From contig NZ_PTJD01000008.1 of assembly GCF_002934625.1 (NCBI RefSeq), positions 62,001 to 126,000 of the forward strand: 64,000 bases of DNA. The letters run 5' to 3'. Source of the DNA: Kineococcus xinjiangensis (GTDB lineage: Bacteria; Actinomycetota; Actinomycetes; Actinomycetales; Kineococcaceae). Positions 27,631 to 35,762 of this stretch are shown here, one piece after another. The notes below the pieces were generated by a model. That model did no database searches. It worked only from the letters and a program-made list of their open reading frames with translations, and was not told the DNA's origin. Position 1 is the stretch's first letter, and each line of letters starts with the position of its first letter. Position numbers and translations under genes: made by a program.

Positions 27631-29813
27631 GCACCTCCACCACCCCCCAGCCCAGCACCCGCGAGTCCGCGACCCGCGACTCGCTGACCCCGGTGCAGCC
27701 TCCGTCCACCACCACGGGCACCGGTCGCGAGGCCGAGGGCCGGCCCGCGAAGCAGGACCTGACGACCCGGGCCCTGCTGCGGGTCGTGGACCTGCCCGGT
27801 GGCCCGGGGCGCCTCGCGCTGATCACCCTGGACAACGGCGACCCGCGCCGCCCGACGCCGCTCTCGCCGGCCGCCATGGAGAGCCTGTCCGCCGCCCTCG
27901 ACGAGGCGGAGCGCGCCGGTGTCGTCGCCGTGGCCCTCACCGGCAAGCCCGGCTTCTTCTGCGCCGGGGCCGACCTCAAGCGCATCGGGGAGCTGCGCGA
28001 GCGCTCCGACGCCCTGGCCACCGCGACGCAGGGGCACGAGGTGTTCCGCCGCCTCGGCGAGATGTCCGTGCCGACGTTCGCCTACGTCAACGGCCTCGCC
28101 CTCGGCGGCGGCCTGGAGCTGGCGCTGCACTGCACCTACCGCACCGTCTCGACCTCGGCCGCGGCGCTCGGGCTGCCGGAGTGCTACCTCGGCCTCGTCC
28201 CCGGCTGGGGCGGCACCTTCCTGCTGCCCCACCTCATCGGCCCCGACGCCGCCGTCGACGTCATGATCGGCAACGCCCTCGCGAACAACCGCACCCTGCG
28301 CGGGGCGCAGGCCGCACAGGTGGGCATCGCGGACGTGGCCTTCGAGCCGGCGGACTTCCTGGAGCAGTCGCTGCGCTGGACGTCGCAGGTGCTGCGCGGG
28401 GAGGTGACGGTGGAGCGCGGGAGCGCCGACCGCAGCGACGCCGCCTGGGAGGCCGCGCTGGCCAAGGGCCGCGCCCTCGCCGACGCCCGCGTCCACGGCG
28501 CGGCACCCGCCCCCTACCGGGCGCTCGACCTCATCGCCCTGGCCCGCACCGCCGACCGGGACACCGCCTTCGCCGCCGAGGACGAGGCGCTGGGCGACCT
28601 CATCATGAGCGACGAGGCCCGGGCCTCCATCTACGCCTTCCACCTCGTGCAGCGCTTCGCCAAGTCCGCCGACGGGGCCCCGCCGAAGGAACTGGCCCGC
28701 AAGGTCACCAAGGTCGGCGTCGTGGGGGCGGGGCTGATGGCCAGCCAGCTCGCCCTGCTCTTCCTGCACCGGCTGAAGGTGCCCGTCGTCCTCACCGACC
28801 TCGACGACGCCCGCGTGCAGAAGGGCCTCGGGTTCGTCCGCGCCGGCATCGACGAGCTGCACGCCAAGGGCAGGCTCAGCGCCGACGGCCGCAACCGCCT
28901 GAACGCGCTGGTGTCCGGCTCCACGGACAAGGCCGCGATGGCCGACGCCGACTTCGTCATCGAGGCGGTGTTCGAGGACCTCGAGGTCAAGCGCACCATG
29001 CTGCGGGAGCTGGAGCCGCTGCTGCGCGAGGACTGCGTGATCGCCACGAACACCTCCTCCCTGTCGGTGACGGCGATGTCGGAGGTGCTGACGCGCCCGG
29101 AGCGCATGGTGGGCTTCCACTTCTTCAACCCCGTCGCGGTGCTGCCGCTGGTGGAGGTCGCCCGCACGCCCGCCACGGACGACGCGACCCTGGCGACAGC
29201 GTTCGCGGTGGGCAGGGAGCTGAAGAAGACCTGCGTGCTGGTGCGCGACGCCCCGGCCTTCGTGGTCAACCGTGTGAGCACCCGCCTGTTCTGCGAGGTC
29301 ATGCGGGCGATCGACGAGGGCATGCCCCTGCTGGACGCCGAGCACGCCCTGGACCCCCTGGGCCTGCCGATGTCCCCGCTGCGGCTGGCCGCCCTCGTCG
29401 GCCCGGCCGTCATGCTGCACGTCGCCGAGAGCCTGCACGAGGCGTTCCCGGACCGCTTCGCCGTCTCCCCCAACCTGCAGCGCTGGGTGGACGCCGGCAG
29501 CCCGGACCTCGTCACCCGCAAGGGAGCGGTCGAGCTGACGCCGCAGGCCGAGGGCGTGTTCGTCCAGGGCCGGAGCGCGGTGAGCCGGGAGGAGCTGCTG
29601 CAGCGGGTGCAGGACGCGCTCGCCGACGAGGTCGGCCTGGTGCTGGACGAGGGTGTCGCCGCGTCCCCGCAGGAGGTCGACGTGTGCCTGATCCTGGGCA
29701 CGGGGCACCCGCTCTTCCTCGGGGGGATCACCCCGTACCTGGACCGCACGGGCGCCTCGGAGCGGGTGCGCGGGCGCAGGTTCCTGCCGCCGGGCGTCGC
29801 CAGCGCCGGCTGA
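27627..29813 (+). CDS. fadB: Fatty-acid oxidation complex: enoyl-CoA hydratase / 3-hydroxyacyl-CoA dehydrogenase
   Basis: This 728-residue fusion carries out the two middle steps of beta-oxidation. After an unstructured Ser/Thr-rich start of about 45 residues comes the crotonase domain (oxyanion loop FFCAGADLKRI; glutamates in GGGLELALHC and LPECYLGLVPGWGG), then the NAD-binding domain beginning VGVVGAGLMASQLA near residue 362, the TNTSSLSVT and GFHFFNPV motifs and the C-terminal dehydrogenase domain. GTG 27627 overlaps the fadA stop. The long N-terminal segment is unusual; later starts are possible but no better site is evident. Confidence 0.94.
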   Translation: MSTSTTPQPSTRESATRDSLTPVQPPSTTTGTGREAEGRPAKQDLTTRALLRVVDLPGGPGRLALITLDNGDPRRPTPLSPAAMESLSAALDEAERAGVVAVALTGKPGFFCAGADLKRIGELRERSDALATATQGHEVFRRLGEMSVPTFAYVNGLALGGGLELALHCTYRTVSTSAAALGLPECYLGLVPGWGGTFLLPHLIGPDAAVDVMIGNALANNRTLRGAQAAQVGIADVAFEPADFLEQSLRWTSQVLRGEVTVERGSADRSDAAWEAALAKGRALADARVHGAAPAPYRALDLIALARTADRDTAFAAEDEALGDLIMSDEARASIYAFHLVQRFAKSADGAPPKELARKVTKVGVVGAGLMASQLALLFLHRLKVPVVLTDLDDARVQKGLGFVRAGIDELHAKGRLSADGRNRLNALVSGSTDKAAMADADFVIEAVFEDLEVKRTMLRELEPLLREDCVIATNTSSLSVTAMSEVLTRPERMVGFHFFNPVAVLPLVEVARTPATDDATLATAFAVGRELKKTCVLVRDAPAFVVNRVSTRLFCEVMRAIDEGMPLLDAEHALDPLGLPMSPLRLAALVGPAVMLHVAESLHEAFPDRFAVSPNLQRWVDAGSPDLVTRKGAVELTPQAEGVFVQGRSAVSREELLQRVQDALADEVGLVLDEGVAASPQEVDVCLILGTGHPLFLGGITPYLDRTGASERVRGRRFLPPGVASAG

Positions 29814-29838
29814 GCCGCCGCCGCCGGACCGACCGGCA

Positions 29839-29872
29839 CGAGGGCCGCTCCCCGATCGGGGAGCGGCCCTCG
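29839..29872 (+). terminator. Terminator after fadB
   Basis: A perfect 34-base palindrome, CGAGGGCCGCTCCCCGA and its complement, begins 26 bases after the fadB stop. Confidence 0.82.
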
Positions 29873-29942
29873 CCGCTCTGCTGACCGGATACCGCTCGCT
29901 GCGGGCCGTCGGCTGCACAGATTGACCAGCACGACGCCCTGC

Positions 29943-29964
29943 GTTCACCTGGTGGTCTCCGAAA
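29943..29964 (+). promoter_or_regulatory. Candidate PHO box before the 5'-nucleotidase
   Basis: GTTCACCTGGT is followed by GGTCTCCGAAA, two 11-base units; the first contains the exact GTTCACC core of the actinobacterial PHO box and the second matches it at five of seven bases. A weak -10 CATGAT at 29980-29985 is placed so that the second unit covers the -35 position, the usual layout for PhoP activation. Confidence 0.4.
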
Positions 29965-30024
29965 ACCGCCGGGAGGGCGCATGATGTCCTCGCCCACGGG
30001 TCAGAACCTCCTCCAGGAGCATCG

Positions 30025-31773
30025 ATGACGAGCACCCGCAGAACCCGGACCGTCGCAGCCGCCGCCACCACGCTGGCGATGACCGCGCTCACCGCAGCCG
30101 CCACCCTCACCCCCGCCGACGCGGCGGGCCCGAGGGGCCCCAAGCCGGTCGAGGTGCAACTCCTCGCCCTCAACGACTTCCACGGCGCCCTCGAGGAGCC
30201 CGGCGGGTCGGGCGGCCGCATCCAGACCGGCGTCGACGCCGACGGCAAGGCGGTCACGGTCAACGCCGGTGGCGCCGAGTTCCTCGCCACGCAGCTGACC
30301 CAGCTCGCGGCCGAGCAGAAGAAGAACAACACGATCACGGTGGCCGCGGGCGACCTCATCGGCGGCTCCCCGCTGCTGTCGGCCGCCTTCCACGACGAGC
30401 CGACCATCGAGTCCCTCAGCCTCGCCGGTCTCGACTACGCCGCCGTGGGCAACCACGAGTTCGACGAGGGCGCCGCCGAGCTGCTGCGCATCCAGAACGG
30501 CGGCTGCCACCCCGTCGACGGCTGCGCCGACGGCACGCCGTACGAGGGTGCGGACTTCCAGTACCTGTCCGCCAACGCCTTCGTGACGGAGACCGGCGAG
30601 CCGCTCCTGGCCCCCTACGCCATCCACAAGGTGCAGGGCGTGAAGATCGGCTTCATCGGCATGACGCTGGAGGGCACGAAGGACATCGTCAGCCAGGAGG
30701 GCGTCGCCGGCCTGGACTTCGCCGACGAGGCCGAGACCGCCAACCGCTACGTCCGCGAGCTGCAGAGCCAGGGCGTCGAGGCGATCGTCGTCCTGCTCCA
30801 CGAGGGCGGCGCGCAGAGCGGCGCCATGAAGTGGGACATCAACGGCTGCAACAACTTCGGCGGGCCCATCGTCGACATCGTCCAGCGCATGGACGACGCG
30901 GTCGACGTGGTCGTCACCGGCCACACGCACCAGGCGTACAACTGCCGCATCGACGACACGCTCGTCACCAGCGCCGCCTCGAACGGCCGCCTCGTCACCG
31001 ACATCGACCTGCGCATCGACCGCCGCAGCGGCGACGTCCTGCCCGGGGCGGAGGCGAAGAACATGATCGTCACCCGTGACGTCGCCCGGGACGCCAGCCA
31101 GACCGCTCTCATCGAGCGCTACACCCAGGCCCTGGGGCCGATCCGCGACCGGCGGGTCGGCGAGGCGGCGGAGGAGATCCTCCGCGCGCAGGAGGTCCTG
31201 CTCGGCAACGTCGGTGGCGAGTCCGCCCTCGGCAACCTCATCGCCGACGCCCAGCTCGCGGGCAGCGACGACGAGGCCGGCGCGGTCGCGGCCTTCATGA
31301 ACCCCGGCGGCGTGCGGGCCGACCTGCTCGCCGGCGAGGTGACCTACGAGGAGGCGTTCACGGTGCAGCCGTTCGCCAACAACCTCGTCACCCTCGACCT
31401 CACGGGCGCGCAGCTGAACTGCCTCCTGGAGCAGCAGTTCCAGGTCGGCAAGGTGCTCGCCCCCTCGGCCTCCGTCTCCTACCTGGTGGACCCCGCGGGC
31501 ACCACCGCCGCAGCGGGCGCCGACCCCTGCACCGGCAGCCGGGTCGTCGACTCCAGCGTCACCATCGGCGGGAGCACCGTCGAGGCCGGCGCGACCTACC
31601 GGGTCACCGTGAACAGCTTCCTCGCCGGCGGCGGGGACGGCTTCTCGGTCCTGACCGGCGGCACGAACGCCGTCACCGGCCCGATCGACCTCGACGCGTT
31701 CATCGCCTACCTCGGCGCGAACTCGCCGGTGAGCGCGCCCGAGCTGGACCGGATCGGCCTCGTCCAGCCGTGA
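30025..31773 (+). CDS. Secreted 5'-nucleotidase / metallophosphoesterase
   Basis: This 582-residue protein has a signal peptide (about 1-33) and the two-domain 5'-nucleotidase layout: metallophosphatase domain with NDFHG (50-54), GDLIGGSP, GNHEFD (about 142-147) and GHTHQ (about 299-303), then the substrate-binding domain with MNPGGVRADL and the FLAGGGDGFSV loop. It would release phosphate and a nucleoside outside the cell. There is no membrane anchor or sorting signal, so it is probably released or wall-associated. The ATG follows CAGGAG at good spacing, and a PHO box candidate upstream fits a phosphate-scavenging role. Confidence 0.92.
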   Translation: MTSTRRTRTVAAAATTLAMTALTAAATLTPADAAGPRGPKPVEVQLLALNDFHGALEEPGGSGGRIQTGVDADGKAVTVNAGGAEFLATQLTQLAAEQKKNNTITVAAGDLIGGSPLLSAAFHDEPTIESLSLAGLDYAAVGNHEFDEGAAELLRIQNGGCHPVDGCADGTPYEGADFQYLSANAFVTETGEPLLAPYAIHKVQGVKIGFIGMTLEGTKDIVSQEGVAGLDFADEAETANRYVRELQSQGVEAIVVLLHEGGAQSGAMKWDINGCNNFGGPIVDIVQRMDDAVDVVVTGHTHQAYNCRIDDTLVTSAASNGRLVTDIDLRIDRRSGDVLPGAEAKNMIVTRDVARDASQTALIERYTQALGPIRDRRVGEAAEEILRAQEVLLGNVGGESALGNLIADAQLAGSDDEAGAVAAFMNPGGVRADLLAGEVTYEEAFTVQPFANNLVTLDLTGAQLNCLLEQQFQVGKVLAPSASVSYLVDPAGTTAAAGADPCTGSRVVDSSVTIGGSTVEAGATYRVTVNSFLAGGGDGFSVLTGGTNAVTGPIDLDAFIAYLGANSPVSAPELDRIGLVQP

Positions 31774-31800
31774 GACCAGCCGTGACGCGCTGATCCGCGG

Positions 31801-31846
31801 ACGACGGAGGCGGTGGTCCCCCCAGGGGGGCCACCGCCTCCGTCGT
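31801..31846. terminator. Bidirectional terminator
   Basis: ACGACGGAGGCGGTGG (31801-31816) and CCCCCC (31818-31823) pair with 31825-31846, giving 22 bp with one bulged T and a one-base nominal loop. It separates the nucleotidase gene from the convergent acyl-CoA dehydrogenase gene. Confidence 0.78.
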
Positions 31847-31886
31847 GCGTGCGGCTGCGGCCGGGCGGACGCGTGCCGCCGGCCCG

Positions 31887-33065
31887 TCAGGCGAAGGCGC
31901 TGATGCCGGTGAGCTGCTTGCCGATGATGAGCGTCTGGATGCTCTCGGTGCCCTCGTAGGTGTGCAGGGCCTCGATGTCGGCCATGTGCCGCATGACGCG
32001 GTGCTCCAGCAGGATGCCGTTGCCGCCCATGAGGTCGCGGGCCGTGGCCAGCACCTGCCGGGCCTTGCGGGTGGCGTTCATCTTCGCCAGGGACGCCATC
32101 GTGTCCGTCAACCGGCCCTGCTCGGCGAGGCGGGAGGTGCGCAGGCAGAACAGCTGCATCGCGGTCACCTCGGCGAGCATCTGCACGAGCTTCTCCTGCA
32201 CCAGCTGGAACGAGGCGATCGGCTTGCCGAACTGCTGCCGCTGGAGGGCGTAGGACAGTGCGCACTCGTAGGCGGCGGTGGCGTGGCCGAGCGCGGACCA
32301 GGCGATGCCCGCCCGGGTGGCGGACAGCACCCGCGCGGTGTCCTTGAAGGTGCGCCCCCCGGGCAGCTTGTTCTCGGCGGGGACGCGGCAGTCCGTCAGC
32401 CGGATGTCGGCGTTCCAGACGGCGCGCAGGGATCCCTTGCCCTCGATGACGTCGGCCTCGTAGCCGGGGGTGCCCTTCTCGACGAGGAAGCCCTGGACCT
32501 GCCCGTCCTCCCCGCGCGCCCAGACGACGCACACGTCGCAGATCGTGCCGTTGCCGATCCAGCGCTTCGCGCCGTTCAGGACGTAGGAGTCCCCGTCGCG
32601 GCGGGCGGTGGTCTCCAGCGCCACGGAGTCCGAGCCGTGGTCGGGCTCGGTGAGGGCGAACGCGCCGATCGCCTCCAGCCGCGCCATCGCGGGCAACCAG
32701 CGCTCCTTCTGCTCGTCGGAGCCGCAGAAGGCGATGGAGCGCATGGCGAGCCCTGCCTGCACGCCGTGGAAGGTGGCGAAGCTGCCGTCGCCGCGGTTGA
32801 GCTCCATCGTGATGAGGCCTGCCGCGGTGACGCTCATCTCGGGGATGCCGGGGCCGACGAGCGCGTCGCCGACGACGCCGAGCTGCGCGTACTTCGGCAC
32901 GAGGTCGTAGGGGAACTCGGCCCGCTCCCAGTAGCCCCCCGCGACCGGGATGAGCTCCGCGTCGACCCAGCGGCGCATGGTGGTCCAGAGGTCCCGCTCC
33001 GCGTCGGTGAGGTCCTCCGCCAGGCCGTAGTAGTCGACTCCGAGCCCGCTGTCGGCGTCACGCAC
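31887..33065 (-). CDS. Acyl-CoA dehydrogenase
   Basis: This 392-residue flavoprotein carries out the first oxidation step on an acyl-CoA. Family signatures are AFALTEPDHGSD (135-146), RWIGNG, and the C-terminal catalytic base Glu371 in HTYEGTESIQ, the position used by glutaryl- and many other acyl-CoA dehydrogenases. Overall it is closest in pattern to the glutaryl-CoA dehydrogenase / plant ACX4 branch, but it lacks the YRS substrate arginine motif of true glutaryl-CoA dehydrogenases, so I do not assign the substrate. Its GTG overlaps the end of fadD by eight bases; the two form one operon. Confidence 0.92.
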   Translation of the reverse strand: MRDADSGLGVDYYGLAEDLTDAERDLWTTMRRWVDAELIPVAGGYWERAEFPYDLVPKYAQLGVVGDALVGPGIPEMSVTAAGLITMELNRGDGSFATFHGVQAGLAMRSIAFCGSDEQKERWLPAMARLEAIGAFALTEPDHGSDSVALETTARRDGDSYVLNGAKRWIGNGTICDVCVVWARGEDGQVQGFLVEKGTPGYEADVIEGKGSLRAVWNADIRLTDCRVPAENKLPGGRTFKDTARVLSATRAGIAWSALGHATAAYECALSYALQRQQFGKPIASFQLVQEKLVQMLAEVTAMQLFCLRTSRLAEQGRLTDTMASLAKMNATRKARQVLATARDLMGGNGILLEHRVMRHMADIEALHTYEGTESIQTLIIGKQLTGISAFA

Positions 33066-34605
33066 GTGCGTCCTCCTCCTGCGCGGCTCCCACCGCGCTG
33101 CTCGGAAGCGGCGGCGAGATGCGCCGCTTCAGGATCTTGCCGGTCGCCCCTTTGGGCATCTCGTCGACGAGCCAGAGGTGCCGGGGGTACTTGTAGGCGG
33201 CGACCTGCCCCTTCACGTGGGCCCGCAGGTCCTCCGCGGTGGTGGACGCGCCGGGCTTGAGGACGACGGCAGCGCCGACCTCCTCCCCCAGCAGCGCGTC
33301 CGGCACGGCCACGACCGCTGCCTCCGCCACGGCCGGGTGCTCGTAGAGCACCTCCTCCACCTCGCGCGGGTAGACGTTGTAGCCGCCGCGGTTGATCATG
33401 TCCTTCTTGCGGTCGACGATGGAGTAGAAGCCCTCCTCGTCGCGGGTGGCGAGGTCGCCCGTGGCGAACCAGCCGTCGGCGTCGACGGCCGCGGCGGTGG
33501 CCTCGGGGTTGCGCCAGTAGCCGCGCATGACGTTCTCGCCGCGGATGACGATCTCGCCGACCTCACCGGGACCGGCGGGCGTGCCGTCGGCGGCGCGCAG
33601 GTCCATCTCGCAGCCGCGGACGGGCCTTCCGATCGAGCCGGCCTTGCGCTCGGCGTCGGGGTGGTTGAACGAGGCGACCGGGGAGGTCTCGCTCAGCCCG
33701 TACCCCTCCAGGACCGTGCAGCCGAACGCGTTCTCGAACCCGTGCAGCACCTCCACGGGCAGCGAGGCGCCGCCGGAGATGCAGCGGCGCAGGCTGGAGA
33801 CGTCGGAGGTGCCGGCCGAGGGGCAGTTCAGCAGCGCCCCGTACATGGTGGGCACCCCGGCGAAGAGGGTGACGCGGTCGCGCTCGACGACGGCGAGGGC
33901 GTCCTCCGGGGTGAAGCGGGCCAGCAGCGACATCTGCGCCCCGGCCAGCGTGCAGGTGTTCATCACGCACGTCTGTCCGAAGGCGTGGAACAGCGGCAGC
34001 GCGCCGAGGACCACGTCGTCCGGGGTCAGCTCCACCAGGGTCGTGCAGGTGGTGCGGGCGTTGCCGACCAGGTTGGCGTGGGTCAGCTCGGCGCCCTTGG
34101 GGGCGCCTGTGGTGCCCGAGGTGTAGAGGATGACGGCGGTGTCGTCGCCGTCGACCTCGGCGACGCGGTGGTCGGGCTCCACCCCGGCGAGCAGCTGCGC
34201 CATCGTGTCGGGCGCGACGGCGATGCACTCGGCGTCCGTGTCGCGGGCGCCCTCCTCGGCGGCCGCGGCGACGGCGTGCCAGGCGAAGAGGGCGACCGCA
34301 CCGGAGTCGCGCAGGTGGTGCGCCACCTCGCGCGGCTGCAGCAGGGGGTTCATCGGGACGACGACCCCGCCGGCGCGCAGGACGCCGTAGTAGAGGACGG
34401 GGAAGGCGGGGACGTTGGGCAGCATGACGCCGACGCGGTCGCCCGGCTCCACCCCGCGGGCGCGCAGCAGCGCGGCGGCGCGGGCGGTGGCGTCGTCGAG
34501 GGCGGCGTGGCTGAGGACGTGGTCGTCGAGGCGGACGGCCGGGCGGTCGCCGAAGCGCTCGGCGTTGGCGTGGACGGCGTGGGCGAAGCTCGCGAAACCC
34601 GGCAC
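33058..34605 (-). CDS. fadD: Long-chain acyl-CoA synthetase
   Basis: This 515-residue ANL-superfamily enzyme activates a fatty acid with ATP and CoA. Visible motifs are the P-loop VILYTSGTTGAPKG, GYGLSETSP, GDLATRDEEGFYSIVDRKKDMI and the C-terminal catalytic lysine in PKGATGKILKR. There is no membrane segment. GTG 34605 has an AGGAGG ribosome binding site. It is the first gene of an operon with the acyl-CoA dehydrogenase, and its upstream region shares an operator-like sequence with fadA-fadB. Confidence 0.94.
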   Translation of the reverse strand: MPGFASFAHAVHANAERFGDRPAVRLDDHVLSHAALDDATARAAALLRARGVEPGDRVGVMLPNVPAFPVLYYGVLRAGGVVVPMNPLLQPREVAHHLRDSGAVALFAWHAVAAAAEEGARDTDAECIAVAPDTMAQLLAGVEPDHRVAEVDGDDTAVILYTSGTTGAPKGAELTHANLVGNARTTCTTLVELTPDDVVLGALPLFHAFGQTCVMNTCTLAGAQMSLLARFTPEDALAVVERDRVTLFAGVPTMYGALLNCPSAGTSDVSSLRRCISGGASLPVEVLHGFENAFGCTVLEGYGLSETSPVASFNHPDAERKAGSIGRPVRGCEMDLRAADGTPAGPGEVGEIVIRGENVMRGYWRNPEATAAAVDADGWFATGDLATRDEEGFYSIVDRKKDMINRGGYNVYPREVEEVLYEHPAVAEAAVVAVPDALLGEEVGAAVVLKPGASTTAEDLRAHVKGQVAAYKYPRHLWLVDEMPKGATGKILKRRISPPLPSSAVGAAQEEDARA

Positions 34606-35001
34606 GGGGACCTCCTGCAGGCGACGGCGGCTACAGCAGCACGAAGTCTCACACATGTCCGGCACCGGGCGTACCTGGAACTTGCAGTACCGGACACCTG
34701 GCCGGCGAGCCGCCTGCGCCGTCCGGGTGAAGCCGCCGCGGAACCGGCCGCCAGGTGGCCCGCGAGTCCTCACTCTGGGTCCACACCGCACCACGGGAGC
34801 GGGGAGCCCCCCCGTCCCGAAACCGACCGACTCCGCGCGGCGCCGTCTCCCCCGCGGCCACGCGCGGCCCGTGCCACCGTTCCCCCGGTGGCCCTCGCCC
34901 CGCCCTCCCCTCCCCAGGGAGGGCGGGGCGACGCGCGTCCGGGCGGGTGATGCTCCCCGCGACCCGGCACCGCGGGCGCCGCCGCCGTCCACGCTGGGTC
35001 C
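34606..35001. other. 396-bp divergent region between fadD and a membrane protein gene
   Basis: This stretch holds the fadD upstream sequences, including the shared operator candidate at 34675-34697, and a perfect 14-bp stem at 34896-34909 with 34917-34930. The hairpin is 72 bases before the divergent gene and could be a terminator of a short upstream transcript or part of its leader. I see no convincing gene here. Confidence 0.5.
34675..34697. promoter_or_regulatory. Candidate fatty-acid operator before fadD
   Basis: On the minus strand the sequence reads GTGTCCGGTACTGCAAGTTC. It shares TCCGGTACTGCA-GT with the element before fadA (read on the same strand). It lies 70 bases upstream of the fadD start. 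Confidence 0.5.
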
Positions 35002-35700
35002 ATGCCGCTCCGGACCGGCGAGGAGCCCGCTCCCGCCCGCACCGCCCGCCCGGTGCCCCCGTACGACTTCTACGCCGGAGCCGTGACCCCGGCGGCCGTC
35101 GTCCCGGTCCCCGGGCAGGAGCGCCGGGCCCCGGGCGGACCGGCGCGCAGGCCGCTCGCCGTCGCCCTCGCCCTCGCCGTGGCGGTCGTCGTAGCGGTCG
35201 TCGCCTGCGGCGCCTGGTGGGCGGTGGGGCAGCGTCCGGCCCCGGCCGCCGCGAAGCGCCCGGTGGTGCTGCCCGAGGTCGTGGCGGGGTTCGCGCCCCC
35301 TGCGCCGGAGGAGGACTTCGGGCGGCAGGAGGACTGGATCCGCATGCAGGCGGACCTGCGGCGCGGGGAGGCCTTCGCCGGGCGCGCCTACTGGGCCCCG
35401 GGCCCTCACCGCCTCCCGCGGCTCAACGTGGCCGCCGGGCGAACCGGCGCAGCGGACTTCGCCGACCGCATCCTGGCCGCCGGGGCCGAACTGCGATTCG
35501 GCGAGGTCACGTGCACGCGGCGGATCCACTTCCCCGCCGTCGGGGACCACCCGGCGGCCACGCACGTCTCCGACACCATGGTCCTCTGCTGGCGCAGCAC
35601 CGACGACCTCACCGTCACCGTGCTCGGCCTGGGCTCCCAGGACGGCGTCGACGCCCTCGCGGCGCAGGCCGTCGAGGAGGTCTGGGCCGCCGTGCGCTGA
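35002..35700 (+). CDS. Membrane-anchored extracellular protein, function unknown
   Basis: The 232-residue protein has a Pro-rich cytosolic N-terminus of about 50 residues, one transmembrane helix (about 51-74) and an external domain of about 155 residues with two cysteines (VTCTRR and VLCWRS) that could form a disulfide. The external part ends with a repeated valine/leucine strand pattern (LTVTVLGLGS) and a helix (DALAAQAVEEVWAAV). I do not recognise the domain. The next gene, valS, starts 63 bases later on the same strand but need not be co-regulated. Confidence 0.72.
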   Translation: MPLRTGEEPAPARTARPVPPYDFYAGAVTPAAVVPVPGQERRAPGGPARRPLAVALALAVAVVVAVVACGAWWAVGQRPAPAAAKRPVVLPEVVAGFAPPAPEEDFGRQEDWIRMQADLRRGEAFAGRAYWAPGPHRLPRLNVAAGRTGAADFADRILAAGAELRFGEVTCTRRIHFPAVGDHPAATHVSDTMVLCWRSTDDLTVTVLGLGSQDGVDALAAQAVEEVWAAVR

Positions 35701-35762
35701 CCCGGACCCCGGGGACGGGCGGGTCGCGGCCGGCGCCGGCACCCGCCTGGGATGATGGCGCC

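Noticed and set aside
31887-33065. Acyl-CoA dehydrogenase as a true glutaryl-CoA dehydrogenase
   Set aside because: The catalytic Glu position agrees, but the substrate-binding YRS arginine motif is absent (NRGDGSF instead).
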